Positions 8,552-16,879 of a stretch of DNA of 64,000 nucleotides are shown here, piece after piece (within the stretch, counting starts at the first letter, position 1; the number at the start of each line of letters is the position of its first letter). This DNA is from an uncultured Prevotella sp. (GTDB lineage: Bacteria > Bacteroidota > Bacteroidia > Bacteroidales > Bacteroidaceae): positions 62,001 to 126,000 of the forward strand of contig CALUGP010000003.1 in NCBI GenBank assembly GCA_944320195.1, given 5' to 3'. Under the pieces are notes generated by a model. It had not been told where the DNA came from, did not search any database, and worked only from the letters and a program-made list of their open reading frames with translations. Position numbers and translations under genes: made by a program.

Positions 8552-8721
8552 GACACCCACCCCAATCATCCCAAAAGGAGGGAGCTTGATATGCGACATT
8601 GGTGGGAAGAAGAAGATTTACAAAAAACATTCGAACCGTAAAATACATATAATTACATCCCACTACCGATAAAAACAGGTATCCAAACTCTCTCCCTTCG
8701 GGAGGGTAGGGGCGAGTATTA
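8552..8721. repeat. Paired CTCCCTCCC/GGGTGGGTGT element G1
   Basis: The left arm (8552-8594) reads ACACCCACCCC ... GGAGGGAGCTTGAT and the right arm (8682-8721) reads CTCTCCCTTCGGGAGGG, an inverted pair enclosing about 85 bp of AT-rich DNA. It fills the gap before lpxH. Confidence 0.7.
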
Positions 8722-8761
8722 GGTACTGTTGGTTTGGATGTCAAATACTTAGCTATCGCCT

Positions 8762-9529
8762 ATGCGCAAGAACATCTACATACTGTCAGACGCCCATCTG
8801 GGCTCGCTGGCCATCGACCACGCACGCATGCAGGAACGCCGCCTGGTGCGTTTCCTCGACGACATAAAGACGAAAGCCGCCGCCGTGTACCTGCTCGGCG
8901 ACATGTTCGACTTCTGGTACGAGTACAAATACGTCGTGCCAAAGGGCTACACGCGCTTCCTCGGCAAGCTTTCCGAACTGACGGACATGGGCGTCGAGGT
9001 GCACTTCTTCACCGGCAACCACGACATCTGGGCCTACGACTACCTCGAGAAGGAGTGCGGAGTCACCCTGCACACCAAGCCGATAACCACCGAAATATAC
9101 GGAAAGATATTCTATCTGGCCCACGGCGACGGCCTTGGCGACCACGACCCGAAGTTCAACTTCATACGCCGCATGTTCCACAACCGCACATGCCAGCGCC
9201 TCTTCAGCGCCGTGCATCCGCGATGGGGAGTGTGGTTCGGGCTGACATGGGCCAAGCACAGCCGCCTTAAACGCGTTGACGGGAAGGAGCCTCCATACCA
9301 GGGCGAGGACAAGGAAGCCCTCGTGCGCTACACCAAAGACTACATGAAGACCCACCCGGACATCGACTACTTCATCTACGGTCACCGCCACATAGAGCTT
9401 GACCTCATGCTTTCGCGCAAGACGCGGATGATGATTATAGGCGACTGGATATGGCAGTTCACCTACGTTGTGTTCGACGGCGAGCACCTTTTCCTCGAAG
9501 AATACGTCGAGGGAGAAAGCAGACTGTAG
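8762..9529 (+). CDS. lpxH: UDP-2,3-diacylglucosamine diphosphatase
   Basis: This 255-residue metallophosphoesterase cleaves UDP-2,3-diacylglucosamine to lipid X and UMP, the fourth step of lipid A synthesis, at the inner face of the cytoplasmic membrane. Metal-binding motifs appear in order: SDAHLG (9-14), GDMFDFW (46-52), GNHDIW (85-90), HGDGLG near 121 and GHRH near 205. It ends in a pattern common to Bacteroidetes LpxH. The gene faces ackA tail to tail, and the gap is filled by a perfect hairpin. A general metallophosphoesterase is the only alternative. Confidence 0.9.
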   Translation: MRKNIYILSDAHLGSLAIDHARMQERRLVRFLDDIKTKAAAVYLLGDMFDFWYEYKYVVPKGYTRFLGKLSELTDMGVEVHFFTGNHDIWAYDYLEKECGVTLHTKPITTEIYGKIFYLAHGDGLGDHDPKFNFIRRMFHNRTCQRLFSAVHPRWGVWFGLTWAKHSRLKRVDGKEPPYQGEDKEALVRYTKDYMKTHPDIDYFIYGHRHIELDLMLSRKTRMMIIGDWIWQFTYVVFDGEHLFLEEYVEGESRL

Positions 9530-9531
9530 GA

Positions 9532-9642
9532 AAAGGTGTGAAGGTGAGAAAGTGAGAAGGTGAGAAAGCACAGACGCGTTCGTTGTATATTATGGAACGC
9601 TTGCGCTTTCTCACCTTCTCACTTTCTCACCTTCACACCTTT
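9532..9642. repeat. Long word hairpin H3 (8-bp words) filling a convergent gap
   Basis: The arms 9532-9569 and 9605-9642 are perfect 38-bp inverted repeats. The left arm is four 8-bp words of GGTGAGAA type (first GGTGTGAA, third AGTGAGAA). The hairpin leaves only two bases to the lpxH stop and three to the ackA stop, so it is probably a two-way terminator. Confidence 0.88.
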
Positions 9643-9645
9643 AAA

Positions 9646-10839
9646 TCACAGCAGGTTCATCGTGTCGGTGGCAATCATCAGCTCCTCGTCGGTCGGTATT
9701 ACGCATACGGTAACCTTCGAGTCGGGCGTAGAGATGACGGCTTCCTCGCCGCGGATGGTCTTGTTCTTCTCCACGTCGAGCTTCACTCCCATGTACTCCA
9801 AACCCTCGCAGGCAGCCTCGCGGGTGCTGTACTGGTTCTCGCCAACGCCTGCGGTAAACACTATGATGTCGCATCCGCCCATGGCAGCGGCGTAAGCTCC
9901 GATGTACTTCTTTATGCGGTAGTTGTACATGTCGAGGCCCATCTTGGCGCGTTCGTTGCCGTGCTCAATGGCGTCTTCTATCTCGCGCATGTCTGAAGAG
10001 ATGCCCGTCACGCCCAATATGCCGCTCTTCTTGTTGAGCAGGTCTGACATTCCGTCGGCGTCCAGGCCGAGCTTCTTCTGGAGGAAGGTCACCGCTCCGG
10101 CGTCGATGTCGCCGCTGCGGGTGCCCATCATCAGGCCTTCCAGCGGCGTGAGACCCATCGACGTGTCTACGCAACGGCCGTTCTCAACGGCTGCTATGCT
10201 GCCTCCGTTGCCTATGTGGCAGGTAATGATTTTCTTGTCTTCATACTTTACGCCGAGGAAGTCGCACACACGCTGCGACACGTAGCGGTGGCTCGTGCCG
10301 TGGAAGCCGTAGCGACGCACGCCGTATTGCTTGTACAGGTCGTACGGTATGGCGTAAAGGTAAGAGTGGGCGGGCATCGTCTGGTGGAACGCAGTGTCGA
10401 AAACGCCTACCTGCGGCAGGCCGGGCATCAGCTCGCTGACGGCCTCAACGCCCTTGAGGTTGGCCGGGTTGTGCAGCGGTGCGAGGTCGATGCACTCCTT
10501 GAAGGTCTTGAGTACCTCGTCGTTGATTACCACGCTCTTGTTAAACTTCTCGCCTCCGTGCACCATACGGTGCCCTACGGCGTCGATTTCGTCAAGGCTT
10601 TTGATTACTCCGATTTCAGGGTCGGTGAGCAGGGAGAAGATGAACTTCACGCCCTCGGTGTGCTCCGGGATGTCGTGCATTATTTGTTTCTTGGTGCCGT
10701 CGGGCATCTTCACTTTGACGAACGCCCCCTCGAGGCCGACGCGCTCGGCGCCGCCCGATGTCATGACAGACTTGTCGTCCATGTTGTAAAGTGCGTACTT
10801 GATGGACGAGCTGCCGCAGTTTAAGACAAGTATTTTCAT
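9646..10839 (-). CDS. ackA: Acetate kinase
   Basis: This 397-residue cytoplasmic kinase converts acetyl phosphate and ADP to acetate and ATP. It has the acetokinase marks: the N-terminal MKILVLNCGSSSIKY (phosphate 1 loop), GHRMVHGGEKF, GFHGTSHRYVS, GNGGSIAAV and GTRSGDIDAG. The length is standard for the family. It lies downstream of pta on the same strand with 152 bp between, so the two probably form the acetate pathway operon. The spacer holds repeat material. Confidence 0.97.
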   Translation of the reverse strand: MKILVLNCGSSSIKYALYNMDDKSVMTSGGAERVGLEGAFVKVKMPDGTKKQIMHDIPEHTEGVKFIFSLLTDPEIGVIKSLDEIDAVGHRMVHGGEKFNKSVVINDEVLKTFKECIDLAPLHNPANLKGVEAVSELMPGLPQVGVFDTAFHQTMPAHSYLYAIPYDLYKQYGVRRYGFHGTSHRYVSQRVCDFLGVKYEDKKIITCHIGNGGSIAAVENGRCVDTSMGLTPLEGLMMGTRSGDIDAGAVTFLQKKLGLDADGMSDLLNKKSGILGVTGISSDMREIEDAIEHGNERAKMGLDMYNYRIKKYIGAYAAAMGGCDIIVFTAGVGENQYSTREAACEGLEYMGVKLDVEKNKTIRGEEAVISTPDSKVTVCVIPTDEELMIATDTMNLL

Positions 10840-10874
10840 AGTTTCTCTTATAGTTTTTTGTTAAATGATTATAT

Positions 10875-10908
10875 ATAAGCCCAATAAGCCTGGTTGGCCT
10901 GATACGCC
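10875..10908. repeat. 9-bp-period word tract W1
   Basis: Four tandem 9-bp words of the type ATAAGCCCA / ATAAGCCTG / GTTGGCCTG / ATACGCCTT lie in the pta-ackA spacer, 38 bp from the G2 element. Confidence 0.6.
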
Positions 10909-10945
10909 TTTGCCGGCGGTTGCAGTGGAATATGGCAAGGTGTGT

Positions 10946-10983
10946 CAAGCTCCCTCCCCTCCGGAGGGCCGGGGAGGGGCTTG
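10946..10983. repeat. CTCCCTCCC element G2, hairpin
   Basis: A compact GC-rich hairpin (CAAGCTCCCTCCCC ... GGGGAGGGGCTTG) lies eight bases behind the pta stop. It could end or attenuate transcription before ackA. Confidence 0.7.
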
Positions 10984-10991
10984 CCTTGTCG

Positions 10992-12005
10992 CTATTTCTT
11001 CTTTGCGTCCATCGCCTGGCAGGCGGTGATTGCTATCATCTTGTACACGTCGTCGACGGAGCAGCCGCGGCTGAGGTCGTTCACGGGGCGTGCTATGCCT
11101 TGTAGGATGGGGCCCAGGGCTTCGGCGTCGCCGAGTCGTTGCACGAGCTTGTAGGAGATGTTGCCCACTTCGAGGCAGGGGAATACGAGCACGTTGGCCT
11201 TGCCGGCGATGTCGCTTCCGGGTGCTTTCTTGGCTCCCACTTCGGGCACGAGGGCTGCGTCGGCCTGCAGCTCGCCGTCTATCTTGAGCGTGGGTTCAAG
11301 TTCCTTGGCCAGCCTGGTGGCCTCTACCACTTTGTCTACGACCTCGTGGGATGCGCTGCCTTTGGTGGAGAAGCTGAGCATTGCCACGCGTGGGTCTGCG
11401 AATCCGGCCACCGAGCGCGCAGTCTCGGCGGTGCACACGGCTATCTGTGCAAGCTGTCCGGCATCGGGAACGGGCGTCACGGCCACGTCGCCCACTACGA
11501 GGATGCCGTCTTCTCCGTATTGTTTCTGCTTGGAGATGAGCAGCATCGCGCCGCTGACGCATGTTATCCCGGGCTCGCACTTGATTATCTGCAGGGCCGG
11601 GCGCAGGGTGTCGGCGGTGGTGCTCAGCGCGCCAGATATCTGGCCGTCGGCGCCTCCCGTCTTGATTATCATGCATCCCAGGTAGAGCGGATTCTTCACA
11701 AGTTCGCGGGCTTGCTCGATGGTCATGCCCTTCTTCTTGCGCAGCTCGGCCAGCAGGGCGGCATACTCTTCGCTCTTGGGGTTGTTCTCGGGGTCAACGA
11801 TGGTGGCCTTGCCGATGTTTTTCAGTCCCCATTCCCCGGCCAGGCGGTTTATCTCCTCCGGGTTGCCTATGAGTATGATGTCTGCCACTTCTTCGGCCAA
11901 CGCCATGTCGGCCGCTTTCAGCGTGCGTTCCTCCGTGGCTTCGGGGAGCACGATGCGCTGCTTGTCGCTCTTTGCGCGCGCGATGATTTGTTGTACTAAA
12001 TCCAT
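10992..12005 (-). CDS. pta: Phosphate acetyltransferase
   Basis: This 337-residue enzyme converts acetyl-CoA and phosphate to acetyl phosphate. It is the short class without the N-terminal regulatory domains of the long E. coli form. Marks are [18 protein letters not shown], the region [21 protein letters not shown] and the C-terminal [18 protein letters not shown]. It precedes ackA. A -7 element on the minus strand (TATTTTTG at 12076-12083) implies a leader of about 65 nt. Confidence 0.96.
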   Translation of the reverse strand: MDLVQQIIARAKSDKQRIVLPEATEERTLKAADMALAEEVADIILIGNPEEINRLAGEWGLKNIGKATIVDPENNPKSEEYAALLAELRKKKGMTIEQARELVKNPLYLGCMIIKTGGADGQISGALSTTADTLRPALQIIKCEPGITCVSGAMLLISKQKQYGEDGILVVGDVAVTPVPDAGQLAQIAVCTAETARSVAGFADPRVAMLSFSTKGSASHEVVDKVVEATRLAKELEPTLKIDGELQADAALVPEVGAKKAPGSDIAGKANVLVFPCLEVGNISYKLVQRLGDAEALGPILQGIARPVNDLSRGCSVDDVYKMIAITACQAMDAKKK

Positions 12006-12075
12006 AGTTTTGTAGTTTATAAGTATATATGTGTTTTGTAAATTCGAGTTTGCAAACGCCTTGTTTAAGGTTTTG

Positions 12076-12083
12076 CAAAAATA
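12076..12083 (-). promoter_or_regulatory. -7 promoter element of pta-ackA
   Basis: The minus strand reads TATTTTTG, about 70 nt before the pta start. Confidence 0.55.
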
Positions 12084-12179
12084 CTGAAAATAATTTGAAC
12101 AAAGGCGGCTTGCCGCGTTTTTTTACTGATAAAAAAGCTAAAGGAAATGCATCCGGCCGCCGGGCTGTTTGCCAAAGGC

Positions 12180-12322
12180 GGTTCATCCGCAAACCTTTTG
12201 GATTAAATACAAGTTTTATTAATAACACCATCCAACCTTAATCCAGGCTGTTTTTGTAAATGAAATAATGTGTCACATTTAATAGAGCCATATGTCTATC
12301 CAAAAGGTTTGCAGATGATCCC
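12180..12322. mobile_element. MITE-like element M1, compact form
   Basis: This 143-bp element has terminal inverted repeats GGTTCATCCGCAAACC... and its complement (here with changes at the right end) and no coding capacity. It matches the outer parts of M3 and M4 but lacks their inner palindrome. Direct repeats CCAAAGGCGG at 12172-12181 and 12323-12332 flank it and look like a target duplication inside 22-bp repeat sequence. Confidence 0.75.
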
Positions 12323-12324
12323 CC

Positions 12325-12434
12325 AAAGGCGGCAAATCGCCTTGCGAAAGGCCGCAAAACGCACGCCAAAAGGCCGTCTTTTAGCGTGCAAAAGACGGCC
12401 TTTTGCAACATCGTTGATTATCAGAGAGTTACAC
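12325..12434. repeat. 22-bp-period repeat array 4 with palindromic tail
   Basis: Four units start at 12325, 12347, 12369 and 12391; the first two are degenerate. A 28-bp GCAAC...GTTAC palindrome around TGATTATCA follows at 12405-12432. The end away from the tail touches element M1. Confidence 0.85.
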
Positions 12435-12462
12435 GGGCGGCTTTTCCGTCATTTACGTGTGG

Positions 12463-12540
12463 CGCATACGGCCTGTCAGGCTCATCGGCCTTATAGGGCG
12501 AATAGGCTTTATGGGCCTTATAGGCCATATGGGGCCGGGA
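12463..12540. repeat. 9-bp-period word tract W2
   Basis: About eight tandem 9-bp words of the form GGCCTTATA/GGCGAATAG/GGCCATATG. The period is exact through the tract. It is open in one frame, but the peptide would only reflect the repeat, so I do not call a gene. Confidence 0.7.
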
Positions 12541-12599
12541 GGACGAGGCATAATGGCCGTTTTCGCGCCGCAGCCCTTCCGCCGTAACGATTTTATCAG

Positions 12600-12607
12600 T
12601 ATATTTG
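12600..12607 (+). promoter_or_regulatory. -7 promoter element of the flavodoxin-ferredoxin gene
   Basis: TATATTTG lies 46 nt before the ATG at 12654. Confidence 0.6.
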
Positions 12608-12653
12608 CAGGGAGAACAAGATTTCGGACCATTTTTTTAAAAAGCGAGAACTT

Positions 12654-13448
12654 ATGAAGATAGAGACTGTACACTTGGTGTATTTCAGCGCGACTTACAC
12701 CACGCGCAAGGTGGCGCGCGAGGTGGCGCGCGTTGTAGGCGGCAGGGTGGTGGAGCACGACGTCACATGCCGGTTGCCAGAGGGCGAAACCGTGTCGTGC
12801 GGAGAGGGGGAGCTGCTCTTGGCCGCCGCCCCGGTGTATGCCGGGCGCATCCCCGGGCGCATGGCCGAGGCGTTAAAGGCGTTTCGTGGTGACGGCACAC
12901 CGGCCATAACGGTGTGCGTCTACGGCAACCGCGACTATGACGATGCGCTCGTAGAGCTTCAGGACTGCGTCGAGGCGCAAGGCTTCCGCGCCGTTGCCGC
13001 CGGCGCGTTCATAGGCCGCCACTGCATATTTCCCGACGTTGCGGCCGGCCGTCCCGATGACGGCGACATGAAGAAGGTGGCCGCGTTTGCGGACGAATGC
13101 GCCTCGCTGCTTGCCGCTACGGATGACGTGCGCTTGTTGCCCGCATTGAAAGTGAAGGGTAACCGCCCCTACAAGCAGGGCGGCGCGTCAACCTTCTGCC
13201 CCACGGGCGACGAGTCGAAGTGCGTGAAGTGCCTCACCTGCGCACGCCTCTGCCCCACGGGCGCGATACCGGAGGCCGCGCCCTGCGCTACTGACAGTAA
13301 GAAATGTATCGCCTGCGGACGCTGCATCGTGGTGTGTCCGCACGGCGCGCGCATGTTCCGCGGCGAGGCTTACGCCGCCTTCGGCGCAAAGTTCAAGGCC
13401 GCATTCTCGGCCAGGCGCGAGCCCGAGACGTTCTTCCCGGCACGATGA
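12654..13448 (+). CDS. EFR1-type flavodoxin-ferredoxin fusion protein
   Basis: This is a 264-residue soluble redox protein. The N-terminal half is flavodoxin-like (VHLVYFSATYTTRKVAREVA, then LLLAAAPVYAGRIP), for FMN binding. The C-terminal part holds two 4Fe-4S motifs, CVKCLTCARLCP near residue 185 and CIACGRCIVVCP near 221. The architecture matches EFR1-family ferrodoxins, which transfer electrons in anaerobes; the partner is unknown. KorAB, encoded 9 kb away, produces reduced ferredoxin and could feed it, but that is inference. Confidence 0.88.
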   Translation: MKIETVHLVYFSATYTTRKVAREVARVVGGRVVEHDVTCRLPEGETVSCGEGELLLAAAPVYAGRIPGRMAEALKAFRGDGTPAITVCVYGNRDYDDALVELQDCVEAQGFRAVAAGAFIGRHCIFPDVAAGRPDDGDMKKVAAFADECASLLAATDDVRLLPALKVKGNRPYKQGGASTFCPTGDESKCVKCLTCARLCPTGAIPEAAPCATDSKKCIACGRCIVVCPHGARMFRGEAYAAFGAKFKAAFSARREPETFFPAR

Positions 13449-13463
13449 CGGGCGGAGGCAAAG

Positions 13464-13508
13464 ACGCGCCGTGCCGCCTTCCGATGTGTGGAAGGCGGCA
13501 CGGCGCGT
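13464..13508. terminator. Two-way terminator hairpin
   Basis: A 19-bp inverted repeat (ACGCGCCGTGCCGCCTTCC and its complement) with a seven-base loop lies between two convergent genes. There is no long T tract, so termination is inferred from position. Confidence 0.65.
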
Positions 13509-13529
13509 AGTGTGATGTGTGGCAATGCC

Positions 13530-14426
13530 TCAGAATTCGACGTATGCCTTCAGCCGCTCTATGGCTTCACGGGGGAAGTCGCGGTACAGGCTTAGTTCGT
13601 CAAGCCCGTGTATGGGGCCGTGAAGGCGGCGGTGGTCTGTGATGGTTTTGGCCCTGTAGAAGCCAATGTAGGGGTGGCGGCGCAACTGGCTGAGCGTCAT
13701 TTTGTTCACGTTCAGCTTCTTGCAGGCCGACGCGTCTGCGGTGAAGTAGGGCAGGGCGGACTTGGGAAAGTTGTCAATTTCGAGCAGCTGGCGCGTGCTG
13801 TAATATCCGCCCAGCCGCTCCCTGTATCTCACTATCGCCCCGGCGAAGCCTCCGCCTATGCCCGGCACGCGCTTCAGCAGGGCCGTGTCGGCCGTGTTCA
13901 GGCTGACGGTCTGCCCGGGCTTGAGCTTCAGCGGATACCGCGTGGTGTCGCGTTTGTACGTGTCAGGCTCAGGCTGCGCGTACACCTCGGCGGCCGGGCG
14001 GTAGTCGCCGGATATGCTGATGTATGGCTCAAGCAGCTTGTACTGCCCCGCAGTGAGGCCGTAAAGGCGTGCGAAGTCTGTTTTCTTTCGGTACACCCCG
14101 CCCTTGGCGCGATACCGGTAAATGTTTCTTACCTGCCATGGCGCAAGGCCGAGACGCAGCAGCTGGGTGCTGTCGGCCGTGTTCGGGTCGAATGTGAACA
14201 GCTCCGTCTTGCGCTCTTCGGCGTAATGATATGTGGCGTTGTGGGCTGTTCCCTCTTTCCTCTCGGCGTATTCAGCCTTGTGCACGGTGCTGTCGGCGGC
14301 TGCCGGCTCAGCCTCGTCGCAGGCTCGTCCGGCGTAGTGTATCACGCCAATGGCCGCGGCGATTACGGCCAGCACGCCCAACAAGGCGCGCCGGTCGTTG
14401 CGCTGCAGATAGAAAAAGTCTTTCAC
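13530..14426 (-). CDS. Helix-hairpin-helix (ComEA-like) membrane-anchored protein
   Basis: This is a 298-residue protein with one N-terminal membrane segment (residues about 15-30, LGVLAVIAAAIGVIHYAG) and the rest outside the membrane. At least three helix-hairpin-helix segments follow: DSTQLLRLGLAPWQVRNIYRY, NTADTALLKRVPGIGGGFAG and NVNKMTLSQLRRHPYIGFYRA. HhH repeats bind DNA in ComEA, the DNA-uptake protein. In Bacteroidetes such multi-HhH proteins are common but untested. It starts 67 bp after the NSS transporter stop on the same strand and may be co-transcribed. Confidence 0.8.
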   Translation of the reverse strand: MKDFFYLQRNDRRALLGVLAVIAAAIGVIHYAGRACDEAEPAAADSTVHKAEYAERKEGTAHNATYHYAEERKTELFTFDPNTADSTQLLRLGLAPWQVRNIYRYRAKGGVYRKKTDFARLYGLTAGQYKLLEPYISISGDYRPAAEVYAQPEPDTYKRDTTRYPLKLKPGQTVSLNTADTALLKRVPGIGGGFAGAIVRYRERLGGYYSTRQLLEIDNFPKSALPYFTADASACKKLNVNKMTLSQLRRHPYIGFYRAKTITDHRRLHGPIHGLDELSLYRDFPREAIERLKAYVEF

Positions 14427-14492
14427 TTGTTTTCCGTTTTGTTCGGTTCTACGGTTGTGAGGTCATGCGTTCCGGCTGTCGCGCGGCGTTTC

Positions 14493-15854
14493 TCAGATAA
14501 GGCCGAACTGGTGTAGGAATATCAGCAGGATGCATGTGGGGCACACGTATTTGATGCAGAACAGGTAAGTGTGGAACAGCTTGCCGCGCAGCGTGCCCCA
14601 GTTGGTGAACTCGTCGCGCACCATCTTGTGCGGCAGATACCAGCCGACGAACAGGCATGTGAGGAATCCGCCGAGCGGAAGCATTATCTGTCCCGTGGCA
14701 AAGTCGAACAGGTCGAACAGCGAGCGGTCGCCTATCTTCAGGAAATCCCACTTGCCCAGAGACAGCGAACACACCGCTCCTATCACCGAGCACGTGCCCG
14801 TTACCACCCACGCGGCGCGCTTCCTGGTGGTGTGCATCTCCTCGTGGACGAACGCGGTGCTCACCTCGTGCAGTGATATCAGCGACGTTAGGGCCGCCAA
14901 GGCCAGCAGTGCGTAGAACGCGATGGCCACCACATAGCCCACCGCGGGCACCGAGGCGAAGGCCTGCTGGAACACGTTTGGCAGTGTGATGAACACGAGC
15001 GACGGGCCGGAGTCGGGGTTTATGCCTACGGAAAATGCCGCCGGGAATATCATCAGTCCTGCCAGGATGGCCACTGAAGAGTCTATGACGCCAATCTGTA
15101 CGGCCGACTTCATCAGGTTGGTCTGCCGGCTGAAGTATGACGCGTAGGTGCAGAGGCAGCCCATGCCGATGCTCAACGAGTAGAACGCCTGTCCCAGCGC
15201 CCCCAGCAGCACGTCGCCGCCCACCTTGCTGAAGTCTGGCTTGAAGAGGAACGCCACGCCCTTCATGGCTCCCGGAAGCATGCATGCCGACACTACGACG
15301 ATGAGCAGCAGCACGAAGAGTGCCGGCATCATGAGCTTGGACGCCTTCTCTATGCCGTCGCGCACGCCATGCACTATGACGTAATGGGTTATCAGTATGA
15401 TTGCCACCGTCCACAATACGGGCTTGAACGGGTCTTTCTCGAATGTGCTGAAATAGTTTGCGAAGAACTCGGGCGAGCCTTTCAGGTGTCCCAATGCGGA
15501 AGCTATGATGTACTGAAGGCACCAGCCCGCCACCACGGCGTAGTAGCTCGTGATGAGCACTCCGGTGAATACGCCGAAGTAACCGATGGCCGCCCACGGT
15601 GTGCCTCCAGACAAAGAGTGGTAGGCCCGGGCCGTGTTTGAAGCCGCATGGCGGCCTATTATGAACTCGCTGACCATGCACGGTATGCCGAACAGCAGCA
15701 CGCAGCCTATGTAAATGATTATGAACGCCGCGCCGCCGTATTCTCCTGTCATGTAAGGGAAACGCCAGACATTGCCCAGTCCGACGGCCGAACCGGCCGT
15801 GGCAAGTATCACTCCGAGCTTTGTTCCGAAGCTCGCTCTTTCCAAATGTGTCAT
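14493..15854 (-). CDS. Sodium-dependent transporter of the NSS (SNF) family
   Basis: This is a 453-residue inner-membrane protein with about 11-12 helices that couples Na+ to uptake of an amino acid or related solute. The first helix carries the family signature ATAGSAVGLGNVWRFPY, which forms the sodium and substrate site. The substrate is not predictable. I start it at 15854 (MTHLERASFG), as bacterial homologues do; the frame is open back to 15926. A minus-strand TACATTTG at 15968-15975 serves as promoter, divergent from the VanZ gene. Confidence 0.9.
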   Translation of the reverse strand: MTHLERASFGTKLGVILATAGSAVGLGNVWRFPYMTGEYGGAAFIIIYIGCVLLFGIPCMVSEFIIGRHAASNTARAYHSLSGGTPWAAIGYFGVFTGVLITSYYAVVAGWCLQYIIASALGHLKGSPEFFANYFSTFEKDPFKPVLWTVAIILITHYVIVHGVRDGIEKASKLMMPALFVLLLIVVVSACMLPGAMKGVAFLFKPDFSKVGGDVLLGALGQAFYSLSIGMGCLCTYASYFSRQTNLMKSAVQIGVIDSSVAILAGLMIFPAAFSVGINPDSGPSLVFITLPNVFQQAFASVPAVGYVVAIAFYALLALAALTSLISLHEVSTAFVHEEMHTTRKRAAWVVTGTCSVIGAVCSLSLGKWDFLKIGDRSLFDLFDFATGQIMLPLGGFLTCLFVGWYLPHKMVRDEFTNWGTLRGKLFHTYLFCIKYVCPTCILLIFLHQFGLI

Positions 15855-15967
15855 GGTAGTGTTTTTAGTTTGTGCCCTATCGGCCATGTGCCTGCGTCGG
15901 GTGTGGTGCAGCCGGATGGCTTTCAAGAGCGTGAAAGTTGCTTTTACTTTTATCAGTCAATCAGTTG

Positions 15968-15975
15968 CAAATGTA
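15968..15975 (-). promoter_or_regulatory. -7 promoter element of the NSS transporter gene
   Basis: The minus strand reads TACATTTG. It lies 13 bp from the opposite-facing VanZ -7 element, so the two promoters share DNA. Confidence 0.55.
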
Positions 15976-15987
15976 TGAAAAACATCT

Positions 15988-15995
15988 TAAATTTG
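15988..15995 (+). promoter_or_regulatory. -7 promoter element of the VanZ gene
   Basis: TAAATTTG lies 19 nt before the ATG at 16015. Confidence 0.55.
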
Positions 15996-16014
15996 CAGCA
16001 AAATATAAGTAAAA

Positions 16015-16407
16015 ATGAACTTTGTAGGTCATTTGATAAGAAAATACCCCGTTTCCTGCCTGTTTTTGGCTGCCATTTGGGTATTGTGTTTCTGCACTCC
16101 GCCGCATACGCCGCTCGACAATGTGGCTTTTATTGACAAGTGGACGCACATTGCGATGTATGCCGGCACGTGCCTGGCGGTATGGATTGAGTATCTGAGA
16201 TCGCACAGAACGATAAGCCGCATGCGGCTTTTCTTATGGGCATGGCTTGCTCCCGTGCTGATGAGCGGTGCCATTGAGGTGTTGCAGGAGACGTGCACCG
16301 GAGGACGGCGCAGCGGCGACTGGCTCGACTTCGCGGCCAATGCGACCGGCGCGACGCTTGCCGCCGTCATCGGAATTCTTGTGGCAAATCGTCGCGCCAG
16401 GCACTGA
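16015..16407 (+). CDS. VanZ-like family membrane protein
   Basis: This 130-residue protein has four hydrophobic helices. DKWTHIAMYAGTCLAVWIE and the motif SGAIEVLQET...GDWLDFAANATGA place it in the VanZ-like family. VanZ itself gives low teicoplanin resistance; chromosomal VanZ-like proteins in Bacteroidetes have no assigned role. The last 41 bp overlap the convergent CYTH gene. Confidence 0.85.
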   Translation: MNFVGHLIRKYPVSCLFLAAIWVLCFCTPPHTPLDNVAFIDKWTHIAMYAGTCLAVWIEYLRSHRTISRMRLFLWAWLAPVLMSGAIEVLQETCTGGRRSGDWLDFAANATGATLAAVIGILVANRRARH

Positions 16408-16873
16408 ACGGAGTTTTCATCAGCTGCGAGTTGTAGAATCGCCGGTCGCCCGTCACCTCGTCCGCGATGAAGTCCGGCTTCGTGAAAGGTTCGTCTTCGC
16501 TTTTCAGTTCGACTTCGGCCACGACGAGTCCGTCGTTGTTCCCATGGAACTCGTCAACCTCAAAGATGTGTTGTCCGCACTTCACGAGATAGCGTGTCTT
16601 GTCTATCAGTCCGGCCTCGCACAGCTTGATGAGCTGCCGCGCTTCGTCTGTCGTTATTTCTTTCTCGAACTCATAGCGTGACATCCCGGCCTTGTCAGAC
16701 GGTCCTTTGATTGTAAGGAAACCGCGGCCGTCGCGGATGCGCACCCTCACGGTGCGCCCGCGTTCGCTGCAGATGTAGCCTTGCGTGATGCGGCTGCTGG
16801 CGAAAGCCTGTTCCTTGTACGGTCGTCCGGCCTTGTGTACAAGGAACTTGCGCTCAATTTCGATACCGCTCAT
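16367..16873 (-). CDS. CYTH domain protein
   Basis: This is a 168-residue cytoplasmic protein. The ExExK motif is IEIERKF at residues 4-10. Charged strands RVRIRDGRGFLTIKG, YEFEKEI and VAEVELKSEDEPF complete the triphosphate tunnel. Small bacterial CYTH proteins act on inorganic tripolyphosphate or adenylate-type substrates; the substrate is unknown here. It is the last gene of an apparent operon after prfB and a 45-residue membrane protein; the spacing to the latter is six bases. The 3' end overlaps the VanZ gene by 41 bp. Confidence 0.88.
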   Translation of the reverse strand: MSGIEIERKFLVHKAGRPYKEQAFASSRITQGYICSERGRTVRVRIRDGRGFLTIKGPSDKAGMSRYEFEKEITTDEARQLIKLCEAGLIDKTRYLVKCGQHIFEVDEFHGNNDGLVVAEVELKSEDEPFTKPDFIADEVTGDRRFYNSQLMKTPFSAWRDDLPQEFR

Positions 16874-16879
16874 GCCGCG

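Larger units (their letters stand above)
12006..12653. other. Intergenic region between divergent pta and flavodoxin-ferredoxin genes
   Basis: No gene is seen in these 648 bp. In order it holds the pta promoter, a compact MITE-like element (12180-12322), a 22-bp array with tail (12325-12434), a 9-bp word tract (12463-12540) and the promoter of the next gene (12600-12607). Confidence 0.75.

Noticed and set aside
12457-12657. 66-residue open frame encoding a Gly/Ile/Leu-rich peptide
   Set aside because: It is the translation of the 9-bp word tract W2; similar tracts elsewhere are not open, so the frame is incidental.
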